64,000 nt of DNA from Anagrus nilaparvatae. Taxonomy: Eukaryota; Arthropoda; Insecta; Hymenoptera; Mymaridae. Below the pieces are notes generated by a model, which worked only from the letters and a program-made list of their open reading frames with translations, ran no database searches and was not told the DNA's origin. The DNA is taken from contig JAKSXM010000231.1 in assembly GCA_022575985.1 (NCBI GenBank), positions 2,110,501 through 2,174,500 on the forward strand, read 5' to 3'. Shown piece by piece: positions 46,665 to 58,017 of the stretch (positions are counted from its first letter, which is position 1; every line of letters starts with the position of its first letter). A program made the position numbers and the translations under genes.

Positions 46665-49262
46665 TAAGTCAACTCCCACCTCTGGGGTGGTGCAAAGTGG
46701 ACAAGGACCTTACGACCTCACAGTTGTAAGGCGGCTAACGGGAGCTATGGCACTGGCACTTGGTTGGAACCTTAATGGTTTGGCAGGCTAGGAAAGCCAT
46801 TTAATCTTACGGGATTTTACTAGTTTTTATGTTAGGTGAAATGGCCTAAGCTTGATGATTTGTTGAAGGATGGTTTCATCCACACTGGGGACTCCCCAGT
46901 GGGGAGTGCTGGGTCTTTCTGGGTCTTGGCAACTCTGTCTGCACTGTACTATTGAATAGCTCCTCCGCAAGGGTGAGCTATTGCCATTGGGTACTTGTTC
47001 TTTCAAGGATATAGGTGCTTAATGGTTTTCCTTAGTTCAATGTAGCTGACTAAGTTGCTCGTTCTTAGAATGGCTTCTAGTATAAAATGAAATAACAGAT
47101 GTTGCTTTAATTAACCACAACTGTATTGTTTTCATATGTTTTTACTCGTGCCGGGCTGGGGGGGGGGGAATCTCCGCTGGAACAAGGGCCTGCTGTGGAA
47201 GATTTTTATTCAAAGGTTTGCACCTGGGTGCTTAAATGTCCTCTGATAGCTCCCAAAGTTTATTAACCTGCTGCTATCAGCTCTGTGTGGATCAGAAAAA
47301 GACATAAAAAGAGTACGATAGCTCCTCGTGGTTGACTGTGCCTGTCCTGAACAAAAAGTGTTATTAAACGCGTTGGACGAAGTACTCATAAAAATGATCA
47401 TTATCAGTGAAGCCTAGCTGACTGGAAGAGGGAGGCACCGCTCCAGAGAGAACTTGGATCTTCTACAGCTAGCACTATGGCTTAATTAATTTCTAATACA
47501 TGTTCTGGCAGAGCAATGGAGGCTTGGTCGGGTCTAGAACTCTATAAAGACGGTTTTACCTAATGGCCTTTTTTGAATGTTTCATAAGCGCCATGAAGGT
47601 CTATTAACCAATTGTCAGGAATGATGGGTTATTGGGAAGTTGCATTGTCATTAGACAAGCAGGAGCAATCTTCCAATCTGTAAGGGATCTACCTACGGAA
47701 TCAATGTTATCTGGTTCCAGAGTAAAATTTGACATCAGCCCTCATGATTCCACTGATCTGACCTGACCTGTTCCACGATGGGTATAAAACATTGTGGAAT
47801 GGTAGCAAACATGGAGGTGGAAACACTTCACATGTTAGATTGAGGATCAGGGGCTCCTTTGCGTCACCGCCTCTCAATCGAAGGCTGTTACATGCCGGAT
47901 TAATAATCGTATGTGATGCCATCAGACATGGTGGTAAAACTCCCCGATCTGTAGGACTATTATTACTGGATGGACACTGGAAGCTAATAGATACTCTCTG
48001 TCAGCGACTAACGTAAATCTTACAATAATACTCTGAAAGGTACTCTTACCCAACTAAGGGCCCTTTGTCCAGGGACACAGGCTTATTTTATGAACAATAC
48101 TAGATAAACACGATGAGTTACCCCAGGTTGATACCCCTCCTATGGAGGGTAATGCAACCTCTGATTCCGATCGAGTGAAAGCCTTGATGGTCAGAGCCGG
48201 AGACATGGACTTTAGGGGTCTCAAATTTAGCATTTCCCAGCAGCAAGGGCAGAACATCACGCCCACAGAGCAACAACATCGTGCTCTAACTGCTGCTGAA
48301 GAAAAGACGGCAAGGGTAGTCTTAACTAGGCTAGAAGTTGAGAATTCCTCTCGCAACTGGAAGGTGATATAAGTGCAAAAGTTGGCGCCCAAAAAGGCTC
48401 AAGCAATAGTTTGATACGGCCTTTCTTCTGAAGGACCAGAGGTCATGTTCGTTTCCTAATGTTAGCGAAGTTGGGCTTGATGACGAATGCAATAAAGAAG
48501 AAAATGTGGAAAGATATTTCCGGAAATCAAAGGAATACAACAGGGCGTGCATCCAAATACACGCAAAAATGGAGAGGGATATTACTCAGATGAGAGACTC
48601 AGTCAAAGTACAGAAGAACTGTAATATAACTGTCGAAAAAGGCATAGCTCAGTTCGAGAAATATTTAGCCAGGCTGAGGACAATTTTCGAACTGCAGTAG
48701 GAGGTATTAAATGGAAAACAAAGACCCGATATTCATATACAAGAAGCATCAGGGACTCTGACTAAAAAAGGAAAGAAGAGGGCACGGACTCCGTCACAAA
48801 GCCCACCTGGAAAGGAGAATACAAAAAAGAGACTGTCGGAGAAAACGTCTCCGAAATTCTCTCTAAGGAAGACCTTCGCTAACGCGGTGACGTCTCCTCC
48901 GAAAGATAAGAATCAGGAGGGGGCTACGGTAGTCTGACCAGACGCAGCCAATGGAGGTAGCCACAGGTAGCCCTCCTTCAGATGATGATGATTTTGTCGC
49001 TGTTAAAAGTGCAGATCAAAGAAAGAAGGAAAAGAAGAAAAAGAAAAAAGAGTTTGAAAGAAAGGAGGCAGAGGCTCGTAAAAACCAAGAGCAGGAAAAG
49101 AAGGAGCAGCACGAGAAGCAGCAGCAGCAGTAAAAAATAATTGCTGCAGCAGCAGACCAGTAGCAGGGGCAGAGAGTAAAAGAAGAAAAAAAAAGCCGCA
49201 AAAGAAGAAAGGAGATGGTGAATCTCCTCCTTCCAAAGCGGCAGGAAAAGGAAGGAGGAACA
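46665..49262 (+). pseudogene. R1-like LINE 5' UTR and degraded ORF1
   Basis: The region has much higher GC than its surroundings. The start resembles an R1-group 5' UTR (GGTGGTGCAAAGTGGACAAG, TTACGACCTCACAGTTGTAA, GGCGGCTAACGGGA). Coding fragments follow in one direction: 48142-48372 (MEGNATSDSDRVKALMVRAG...), 48506-48700 (Lys/Arg-rich coiled-coil-like, RACIQIHAKMERDITQMRDS) and 48951-49133 (an acidic patch, DDDDFVAVKSADQRKKEKKK, then E/K/Q-rich). A Pro/Ser/Lys-rich linker at about 48760-48900 (KRARTPSQSPPGKENTKK-like) separates them. This layout matches LINE ORF1 proteins, with stops and frameshifts between pieces. ORF2 is absent: a SWIM pseudogene joins at about 49263. Confidence 0.6.
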
Positions 49263-49905
49263 TATTAACGAACCCGGTACATATTGTCTAATTGCATCCC
49301 TTATCTACAATTTAAAAGGTAAGCGATTGAATATACTAGACGACGAAGCCTAAGCTATTATCCATCGCATGAAAACATTAAAAAATAAGCCTAATCAGCT
49401 TGCTGAAAAAGTTAAAATAAATAATTACGATCAAAAATCTGTACCTTTTAGAAAAATAATCTCTAATGATTTTTTAAATTTTTCTGAGTTGACCATAAAA
49501 GACTTAACAATATTTTTTACTGGAAAATACCAAGTCTCTCTGGCAATTTCTTATTTAAGAGAGATGATTGATGATGAGAGTAATCTTTCACTATATTATC
49601 TTATTGCAGAACCTGGAGTTATAAGATTTGATGTTAAATCAAGACACAAATAAAATGATCTATAAATGCTACGTTCAGTATAATGGTAACACTCCTGGAT
49701 ATGATGCCATTCAAGATCACTGCTGTAATTGTCCAAATGGGCTAAGGACAACCGTGAGTTGCTCTCATATTGCAGCTTTAATTTATCATTTATCATATGG
49801 CAGATATTTATCTAAAAAAGCATTAGACCAGCAGAAGTATTAACTACTTTGTTTGATGTTAATAATGTATGTCCTGTCATAGAAGAAGACAGCGATGAGG
49901 ATTAA
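49263..49905 (+). pseudogene. SWIM zinc-finger protein fragment (transposon-linked type)
   Basis: The frame from 49264 reads CLIASLIYNLKGKRLNILDD, has one in-frame TAA at 49351-49353, then continues from the Met at 49369 to a false stop at 49653. A +1 shift near 49650 moves to the frame carrying CCNCPNGLRTTVSCSHIAAL, a SWIM zinc finger (CxC...CxH). A second shift near 49828 restores an end PAEVLTTLFDVNNVCPVIEE, stopping at 49903. Two frameshifts and one stop make it dead. Proteins of this layout (FFTGKYQ..AISYL..M then SWIM) are multi-copy in arthropod genomes and probably mobile. The SWIM call is firm; the family role is inferred. Confidence 0.75.
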
Positions 49906-50148
49906 TAAATTCATCAATAAAATAATAATATGTAAAATGCAAAAAGAGGTTAAAAATTATTTCAAAAACATTTTTATAAAAATAAAAGATATAAATAAAA
50001 AGAATAAATACAATTACATTTAAATCCGTATGCTATTTATTCTTATTAAATATTATCATTCAATTTATTTTTTATCTCAATTGATCTAAAAGACTATTAA
50101 TTACGTGAGTTTATTTTACTAAATTTGTTTATATTTATAATATACTAG

Positions 50149-51296
50149 CATAGGCGATAGGGGAGGCTCCGCCCCCTCTGTGTCGCATTTACTTCTGTTT
50201 GTGTTGCTTAAAAAAATCGGCAAAGGATCTGATCAATACAAAATTATTTGACAAATCAATAATTCTACACAAAAAAGTTTTGCAGAATCATTCTATACCA
50301 AAAATCGTTGTGCTGAAAAGTTCAACACAAATTTTTTTTAGTCAAAGTATTTAACACACCATTTTAAATATTAAATTACTATTTTCTTTCGTATAATAGC
50401 ATAAACAAATATCACTTTACATAGTGTGTTGAATATTTCGATTAGAAAAAGTTTGTGTTGATCTTTTTGGCACAACGATTTTCGTAGTAGAACGATTCCG
50501 CAAAACATTTTTATGTAGAATTATTGATGTAAATTGCCAAAAAATCATGTTTCACTACAAATTTATAATTACACAAACACATTCAAACTACTCAGAGCAG
50601 CGTAGGTGAAACATTAGTGAAAAGTTATAGGTTCTGATTGATTCTATAATTATAATAGAGAAAATAAAAAAATTTAATTTAGAACAGACAGACAGAGAAA
50701 TAAATTTTCAAATATATATAGTATATGGTATTAAGACATATAGATGGTTCTAGAATTGACTGAACCAAGTAATACCAACGGCGACATTAAATTTTTATCA
50801 TATTTTTCAGATATTTCACTTTTTAACCAAATTTTCAAAAATTTTAATTTTTCTTAATAATAGTAAAAATTTTTTATTTTAACTTTATTTTAACATCGTT
50901 TTTATGTAATTTCGTTCATTAAACACAGGCACACAAATAAAGCTTCGAAAATATTTTATAAAATTTTAAAGATACCTCCGTTTTGAATAAAAATTTAGGA
51001 GAATACGTCAAACTTGTGACAATAAAATTTTTCAATAGTCTCGAGATATTTCAATTTATTTTTTAATTTTAAAATATTTTATCAAGTTCAAAATTACTGA
51101 AAATTAAATATCTCAAAAACTACGATAGCTGAGCAGAAACTCTATGGCCTATGTCACCCGCAGACTTTTTTTCTTCATTTTGACACCGGTTTCATGCCAA
51201 TTGGTTCGGCGGTTCTTGAGTGATGAGGGTACAGACAGACAGACAGATAGACAGACAGACAAACAAATATATTTTCAAATATATATAGTATTAAGA
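50149..51296 (-). mobile_element. Non-autonomous Helitron-like element with duplicated 5' end
   Basis: On the minus strand a 5' end TCTTAATACTATATATATTT followed by a TCTG/TGTC tandem run begins at about 51296. A second, similar 5' end begins at about 50737. The 3' end at 50149-50190 has a GGGGGCGGAGCCTCCCC hairpin and CTAGTATA. It shares GTGACATAGGCCATA with 42690-42710. It encodes no Rep/helicase. The interior carries the inverted repeat at 50243-50533. Confidence 0.55.
50243..50533. repeat. Inverted repeat inside the 50149-51296 element
   Basis: TCAATAATTCTACACAAAAA, GTTTTGCAGAATC and AAAATCGTTGTGC pair with GCACAACGATTTT, GATTCCGCAAAAC and TTTTTATGTAGAATTATTGA. The stem is about 110 bp with mismatches. 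Confidence 0.65.
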
Positions 51297-52666
51297 TATA
51301 TGAATTATTATAAGAAATTTAAAAAAAAAATAAATATTATATTTGAATTAGCGGAGTTTAGAAGATAATGAAATGCAAAAACAAAATCCAGTAGAGCCAT
51401 TTTAACCATTAGAAGAAGGACAAAATAATCCTAAAAAGTTAAACTGGGTTAATGAAGGTTAACATAGTTTATTATTATATTTTTTTTTGCCTGGGTGGGG
51501 GGAGACAAGTTCCAGAGCACCCGACTTAATTTAAAAGCCCCTAGCGCTCCACCAGTCCCCGTTGGTCCATCCTGGTCCCTTTAGGTATTATTATATTTAT
51601 TGAAAGTATTTTCAAATACATTTTCAAACAAAATAAAAATTTTTTCAAAAGATTTTTAATTTTACCCGCAAAATAGCGGATTTTTTAAAACTTATTTATA
51701 TTGGCAGATTTTCGATATTTTCCAAACTTACTTATGAGTTTTTAAACTAAAATTTTTTTGGGAAAATTATATTTATTTTTATTATTGTTAAAACTGTCTA
51801 TTATATTCAAGTTTTACTTAATCTGGAGGAATCTAAAAGTTTGAATAACTTACAAGACGTAACAGAGGACTTATCGATTATGGCTCCCGACGGGTCAAAA
51901 AGTAAAAATTTAACTGTTTAATTAAAAACTTTATCACTTATGAAATTTTAAAAAGAAATTTTTTTATCAAAATTATAAATATAAATAATTTATTTGATTT
52001 TCCAATTTTTCAATTATTTCGTCAAAATAAAACCTGAACAAAAAAGAAAAGGGATTCCCTGTTAAAATTACCAAAAATTAATGAAAGCGTGAAAGGTTCT
52101 TTTAATTTTTATTAAAATTATAATTTAAGAAATAAGAATTAAATTTTTTTCTTATTTCTTAAGCATACCAGAAACCTGCTGTTCTTAAAAATATTGAAAC
52201 ATCATTGCAAAATAAAAGCACCCTTGACATTGATTCTGATGCAGTCTACTATATCAGAAGCATCTACAAATATAACTGATATATAAATTTACGTAATTAT
52301 TATTTAAAATTTTTTTACCTATTAAACTAAAAATATTGTTTTGTTTTCTTAGAGTTAGATTATATAAGGGATTGCATTTTAAATTTTAAATCTTTGCCCA
52401 AGAAGGGAATTCATGGAGATAACGGATCGAATAATTTAAAAACTTTTAAAAACAAATCATTATTTTGATACAATTATGTTATTTTTTATTATATTGTAAT
52501 TTTTTATTATTTTTTCACTTTTAAGACTCTGAAGAAATAAGACACTTACAAGGAAAAAGTAACTGAAAAAATCATTTCAAATGAGGGCCAGAGTCCTGTG
52601 TAAAGTAACAATATCGTAAACAATCAACCGAAAATAATACAGTTTCAAAATTTATCAACCTGTGAG
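51297..52666. other. No gene seen
   Basis: AT-rich DNA with one GC-richer patch (about 51490-51590, GCACCCGACTTAATTTAAAA) of unknown origin. No supported ORF. Confidence 0.4.
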
Positions 52667-52667
52667 T

Positions 52668-52745
52668 ACTATATAGTATATTAAGTATCAAGGGCGAAAA
52701 AGTTTTGGCACTAGCGTGAGTACTAGCACGAGTGCTCGGCGAAGC
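52668..52745 (+). repeat. Terminal repeat AGTATATTAAGTATCAAGG, copy 2
   Basis: TATAGTATATTAAGTATCAA is followed by GTTTTGGCACTAGCGTGAG and the hairpin GTGCTCGGCGAAGCCG. The same block lies at 53947-54030 in direct orientation and matches the left end of the element at 21811. Confidence 0.7.
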
Positions 52746-52829
52746 CGCTAAATCATGACATATGTAGAGAGAAAATATAGTATTTATTTTTTGGCCTTGT
52801 AAAAACAAATGTACAAAATTTATTCTCAA

Positions 52830-53165
52830 CTAATCTAGTTTTATTTCTTCGCATGTAAATTCGATGTCATTTCTTACATAAACTGCAGAGCCATTAGCTT
52901 TGTTGATACCTCCATTATTATATATCAAATTGTATTCAGTAATTGAACATAGGTCAGGATAAGCTATTTTCCATGTTTCAGAACAGAAAATAACTTCTGG
53001 AAGTTTAGATAAACTTTTTATGTAATATAATAAAAATAGTTTGTTAGCATTTAAGCTTGTTCAATTTACATGTATAATCAGAAAATCTTTTATAATTTGA
53101 TTAAGTTCAGTTAAATTATCACATAGCACTTGATCATATTGTAAATTGTCTAGATCATTAATCAT
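52830..53165 (-). pseudogene. LINE endonuclease-domain fragment
   Basis: The minus-strand translation shows FLIIHVN*TSLNANKLFLLY (the HxNIRSLNAN block at the start of LINE AP-endonuclease, with a stop in place of Ile), SKLPEVIFCSETWK (carrying the catalytic Glu of the ETW motif), NNGGINKANGSAVYVRND and a stop at 52830. These are the first ~110 residues of ORF2 in CR1/Jockey-like LINEs. The rest of the element is missing. It could derive from the same clade as 11755-12968. Confidence 0.7.
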
Positions 53166-53265
53166 TGCTGAGTTTCGCTTATTTCTTTTTATTTTATTTT
53201 TAAGTTATAATTTAGAGTTTAATGTAATTATAATATAAGTATAAATTTTTATAAGAAAATTAAGC

Positions 53266-53411
53266 ATCATCATTTTTTATGTTCTTTTTTTTTAACGATT
53301 CAAATGAATCAATTCAAATGAAAATCTATTGATCATGAAAAACCATAATCATTTTTTAGTTTCTTTTTTTTTATCGATTAAAAACATAATCTATTGATCA
53401 TGAAAAAACAT
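53266..53411. repeat. Tandem duplication, about 75 bp
   Basis: CATTTTTTATGTTC(T)n..ATCTATTGATCATGAAAAA is present twice, at about 53270-53343 and 53347-53411, separated by ACCATA. Confidence 0.65.
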
Positions 53412-53785
53412 GTAAGTGTATGCCAGCTGGTTTTCCAAAATTTTCGCCATAATTTTTTTTACTGGATCTGTTATCATTTCTTACCAGAAATGCTGACAAG
53501 TATCTTTTCTGAAAAAAATGACAAAAGTTAGTGCAAGAATATAAAATATGAGCATAAAAGTTTATTATTAAAAATTATACAAGGGGTTTCTGTAACTCAG
53601 TTTCTAAGAGAAAAAAAAATTCTTCAAACTTTGACTTCCTATTAAAAGGAAGCCTGTTTAAAAAGTAATCTGTGTTTTTGGCATTTGTCGAGTTATCTAA
53701 AGCTTGATGAGTTTGTGTTTGTTTTAATAAGACTTCATGCCGCGATTGATTTTTTAGTACCTTTTTTGTTATTTCTTTAAAAAAA
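53405..53785 (-). pseudogene. DUF4806-type fragment, broken
   Basis: The first exon-like stretch (53785-53587) reads NTDYFLNRLPFNRKSKFEEF, the start of a DUF4806 domain, and ends at a GTATAAT donor-like site. After a TTTTTTTCAG acceptor (about 53513) the frame gives LVSISGKK and then, after a shift, TDPVKKIMAKILENQLAYTY, which is the following helix of the domain. The frameshift and absent remainder show decay. DUF4806 proteins are arthropod-expanded proteins of unknown function. The neighbour at 54200-55702 is a second, fuller copy on the same strand. Confidence 0.6.
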
Positions 53786-53946
53786 ATAATATTATTTGAA
53801 ATAAATTTTTTACATAGGTTATTAAAAATTATAGAAGTAAATATAACTTCAAATTACCCCTAAGAAAACTTATTTTGGAATCGAAATCGGCACTTGTTGC
53901 AAATAATGTCAATGCATGATTTTAAATCATTTTTATAATATTATTA

Positions 53947-54035
53947 AGTATGGTATAGTATATTAAGTATCAAGGACGTAAAAGTTTTGGCACTAGCGTG
54001 AGCACTATCACGAGTGCTCGGCGAAGCGTTATATT
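53947..54035 (+). repeat. Terminal repeat AGTATATTAAGTATCAAGG, copy 3
   Basis: It matches 52668-52745 through CACGAGTGCTCGGCGAAGC. It is followed by GTTCACGCTCGTG, which can pair with CACGAGTGC to form a hairpin. The two copies are 1.28 kb apart in the same orientation and bracket the LINE and DUF4806 fragments. Confidence 0.65.
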
Positions 54036-54199
54036 TGTTCACGCTCGTGTCTAAAGTATTATAAATAAATATTTTTCCCCCTGTAACTTTATATATGTAT
54101 TATATTTTATTAAAAAATTTAGTACCCAAGCACAGTCCTCGTAGGAGGACTCTTTTCGGGCACAAATTGTGTATTTAAACTGAAATAAATAAATAAATT

Positions 54200-55702
54200 T
54201 TAGCCTCGTCTTCTGTTCATTTTTAATTCTCTGTTTAACCTTAGGTTTCTTGCAGAGTTTAAACGATTTTGAATTTCTTTTAAATATTTTTGCGTAGCTT
54301 GTACATCTAAGTAAGTATGGCGATAGTATCGTAAAGCTCCTAATAAATAAAAAAAAATTGGTTTATTCAACAAAATAAGAAAATTTATGTTACAGAATAA
54401 AAATGCAATAGTTTTACCTTTTATAATTAGCCACACAACTAAATCTTGGAATACTTTTTCAGCATAATATGGCTTCTTTGATCTGCCTTCAAAATTGTAA
54501 AGGACTGCAACAGAATCAGCTATCATTTCTCTTATTATGCGTCTTAAACGCTTATGTTTATTTCCTCCATCAATGCCTGATGTATGTTGAATCTATAAAA
54601 AAGAATCATTTGTAGGTATTTTCATTTACTTTATGTTTATAAACTTACAAATTGAATCTTCAGCTCAGCATCATTATTGAAATTGATATTAAATTGTCTA
54701 AATTCTCTGTCACTGGTAAAATTAACGAATCTGTAATTTGCTATTATATTTTCTAACTCTTGAAAATCTTTTACCGCATTTAATTCTCTATTTTCATTGA
54801 TGATATTTAAAGTTTCAATTATTCCTATAAAAAAATCATACAATGCATTTTATTACAAAATTTAAGTATGCCTTTTATGGAGTTTCTTGAAGCTAAATTT
54901 CTGATTCGTTGCATAAAGGGTGTTACGTGGTTCTTACAATTTATCAAATTTTGATTCATTTCTTATTAATGTTGTTGATCAGGTACTTGACAATTATGTA
55001 AATTTTGGAGGCTTATAAGTTGTTTTGGTTGATGTAATTACTGGATTTAATTTTTCTTGTAATTCTGGTATTATACGATTATTTAAATTTTGGAAGTTAC
55101 TAGATTGTTGATTTGGTGGTTGAATTTCTTGTTTTGTCTCGGTTGTTGGTTCAGTGGCAAAGAAGGCTGCTTGTAAAGGAACAGATTGTGATTGCAGCAC
55201 GATAACAGATGGTTGTAAAATTGGAAGAGATGATTACTGTGCTAAAGATTGTCGACCTTGATTATTAGAAACTTTTTCTAAACTTTGAGTATTTTTAGTA
55301 GCAATTTGATCTTGAATAAACGCATCAGATTCTTGTAAATCATCTAAGTCTTGCTCATTATTGTCTTTTAACGAAAAAAGCCTTTGTTGTTGATTCAAAA
55401 ACTGTAGGCATATCAGGATTTTGACGGTTTGTGCCTGCAGTTTTATGTTAATTACTACGGTTTTCAATTTTCAAATTTTCAGAGGTTTAGAAAATTCTTC
55501 ATTGTCAGAGGAACTGTCATCATTAACTTTCATCAATGCATCGAAGCTCTCTAGGATGTATTGCATAACCTGGGTCTATTGTACTGGATCAGGATCTTTG
55601 GTGTTTGAGAGAACTATCTTGTAATTCAGCGAAGGCTTGTTTAACGTCTCATCTCTCTAAAACTATTTCTTCCAGTTGTAATGACTCTAAGTAATTGTAT
55701 GT
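54200..55702 (-). pseudogene. DUF4806 domain gene with decayed 5' half
   Basis: The 3' exons splice cleanly on the minus strand: 54824-54649, 54592-54418 and 54339-54200 (stop TAA), joined by GT/AG introns with matching phases. They encode NAVKDFQELENIIANY, then GGNKHKRLRRIIREMIADSV ... YNFEGRSKKPYYAEKVFQDL, which I recognise as DUF4806, and end in an Arg/Lys/Asn-rich tail. Upstream Gln/Asn-rich sequence (55467-54994) has an in-frame stop after QGRQSLAQ, and the probable first exon (Met at about 55702, MQIYFTYNYLESLQLEEIVL) is broken by stops and frameshifts. The domain part could still be functional if an alternative start exists. Confidence 0.6.
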
Positions 55703-56270
55703 AAAATAAATTTGCATAATATTATTTTTGAGTAATATTTAAATTATAAATAATAATATATTCACATTTTAATTCTGTATAAATAAGTATAAATTACTGC
55801 CATTGTACGATGGTTAATTGGAATTTAAATAATTAAATTAATTTGAAACAAGTGAAATATATAATATAAATAAGAAAACGGAAATAATAAAAATTAAATA
55901 AAATTTTTTAAACCTAAAGCACTTGAACATTTATATATATATGTTAAAAATCATATAGAAAAGTTGAGAAACCGACTAAAAAAATTATTTTGAAAATTTA
56001 TGGATTCAGAGTACTTAATAATGAGTAATAAGTTTCATATTAAAAAATAGTCATAAAAAATGTACGTTAGAGTTACAATCTTTATATTTTGTTTATATTA
56101 TGTTCCTTCGTGTAAAAAAATCTAGCACTTGTAAAATTTTTTAAAACTCAAAGATCGTTACTCAGTGAAGAATTTTATATATTCTTTACTTAAAAATATT
56201 TTATAAGGTAAAGTTAATTTTAAATTTGGAATTGTTTAAAAAATTTTTTATAAAATTGTAAAATATTGTA
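55703..56270. other. No gene seen; AT-rich
   Basis: No supported feature. Confidence 0.45.
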
Positions 56271-56274
56271 AAAT

Positions 56275-56345
56275 TTTCAGCCTTGATAATGAAGACTGAA
56301 GGTCTTCGAAACGTGGGCAATTTATTGAAAAAATAAAGCAATTGT
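56275..56345 (+). other. Possible Penelope-like terminus with hammerhead-like core
   Basis: CTTGATAATGAAGACTGAAG continues into GTCTTCGAAACGTGGGC. GAAGAC and GTCTTC can form a stem followed by GAAAC, resembling a hammerhead ribozyme core (CUGAUGA-stem II-GAAA), but the CUGAUGA box is imperfect (TTGATAA). Penelope-like retroelements carry such ribozymes and often sit beside AATAAAGCAATT-type sequence, as here. Weak call. Confidence 0.25.
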
Positions 56346-56984
56346 TAGCTCAGAAATTAAATATTTTTATTTATTTAAAAAATTTAAGAAAACAACTGCA
56401 TAAAAATTGTAGTAAACTATTATACATATATTTATAACTTGTTAATATTTATATTAGCTGAAAAAGAATACGTGTGTGTCAGTGTGTATATATATGGGTA
56501 TGTCCAGTAAAAAGACCAAAAATAACAAAATAACAAAATATCGCACGCTGGGTACCTGTAGACTTGTCTTCCTTAAACAATTTTTTTTTACGTTTTATTT
56601 ATAGTATACGTAACACGCACTATACCAAATTTCTGTTTTATGGAAAATAAGTCTGCAGATAGGGATGGACTTGTTGGGCGCTTTAATATGTATAGTATAT
56701 GTCAGGGGAAACTTATAGACGGTGCCAGATCAAAGGCAAGTATTTGATGCACTATTATTTTGGAAAAGATTGAAACAATTTGAAAAAAATAACTGGAAAT
56801 TTAACTATTTAAAACGATTATTGAAAATATATTTTAAAAAATAAAATTTTTAAGTAAAGTAACTTGTTTTAAACTTATGCATTGAACTTTTGTTTACGCG
56901 CATCTCTTGCTATAGGTTCTAGGAAATAAAAAAAAATAGAATATGAAAATTTAATTTTCTAAAATTTTTTCTATATGAGAAGAT
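56346..56984. other. No gene seen
   Basis: AT-rich with a short TG/TA run at about 56470-56495. No coding signal. Confidence 0.4.
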
Positions 56985-57625
56985 TTAAATGAAGCGTATA
57001 CGACTTGTATGGTCGGGTCTTCAAAACTGCCCCAAAGTGTTTTTTTTCTTAAAGTACTACCGAAAATAAATCACCAGACCAATTTATAACCTCCCGGGGC
57101 GAAATCTCGATTATCGGCAGCCGTTTTTGTGTTTCGGACTTTTATAAAAAAGTAAGAAAAATGAGGGATAAATTTTCTTATTTTTTCTGTTAAAAACTAT
57201 CATTAAAATAAAAAAGTTTTTTCTCTTAGGTCCGGATAGGAATTTCCCTGGCTGTCCAATTCCGGGAATAAAAATTTTTTTAAGTAGCGAATGAGTGAGA
57301 AATCGCTAAGATAGGCTATTTTTTTTCAAAAGTTAGATTTTCAAATACCTATTAGTGAAAAGTCTTTTGAGTAGGCTAAAATTTTTCCTCGAACTTAATA
57401 TTTTTTGGCGAAAAAAAATTTTTAATGGGACATTGCTTACGAGTGTCGTATACTATTTTTCTTTATCCTCGTCCGAAAGTGGGTTTAAAAATATTAATTT
57501 ATAAAAAAAAAATAATACTTGCTTTTGAATCGCATCTACTTCCGAATCATCTTGTACAGCTTCAAAAGTTCATTTTTTACAAATTTCAAATTTCCTGCCA
57601 AGTTACGTAACCAATCAAAAACCTG
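56985..57625 (+). repeat. Half-copy of the 59186-60545 foldback family
   Basis: GATTTAAATGAAGCGTATAC, GACTTGTATGGTCGGGTCTT, CAAAACTGCCCCAAAGTGTT and, near the end, GGACATTGCTTACGAGTGTC match the left arm of 59186-60545 in order. Only one arm is present. A 61-codon frame (57425-57610) is a by-product. Confidence 0.7.
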
Positions 57626-58015
57626 ACCAAAAATTTGGATCTTGATTTTGAAACGTTTTCAGGATATGCCTACTCTGGATGTCTTCTGTGTATTTTTTGT
57701 ACCTTAAACTAAAACTATTATTTTTTACGTTATTGAATTCGTTTTTTTATTTTTTATGAAAATAATTTAATTATAGATATTTCAAACAAACTGAAAAAAT
57801 TATTCAAAATTTTGACATAAATTCATTTTTTTTATATTTCTCAAATATATTATTAATACTTTTGCAGCATAGGATAACTATTATCATTATGATTATTTAG
57901 CAAAAATTTATTAATCTGCTATTTAAATTTATTTTCACATTTTCCAAGTTCAATTTTTGGAAAAGACCCATTGAAAATGATGGATTATTTGAATTTTTCA
58001 TATTATATTGTTCAG
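57626..58015. other. No gene seen; AT-rich
   Basis: No supported feature. Confidence 0.45.
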
Positions 58016-58017
58016 GC

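Noticed and set aside
47210..48552. Several 60-110 codon frames on both strands
   Set aside because: They lie in the GC-richer R1-like 5' UTR/ORF1 region. Only the plus-strand pieces fit an ORF1 layout; the others are shadows.
49003..49263. Two minus-strand frames rich in Phe/Ser/Ala/Cys
   Set aside because: They are antisense to the Lys/Glu/Gln-rich ORF1 tail of the R1-like LINE and have no independent features.
52668..54035. LTR retrotransposon bounded by the two direct repeats
   Set aside because: The repeats are only about 80 bp, the interior has no gag or pol, and the same end behaves as a TIR at 21811.
54200..54526. Reading the 108-codon frame as one continuous exon
   Set aside because: A GT/AG intron (54417-54340) interrupts it; splicing joins WLIIK to GALRYY in frame and fits the domain.
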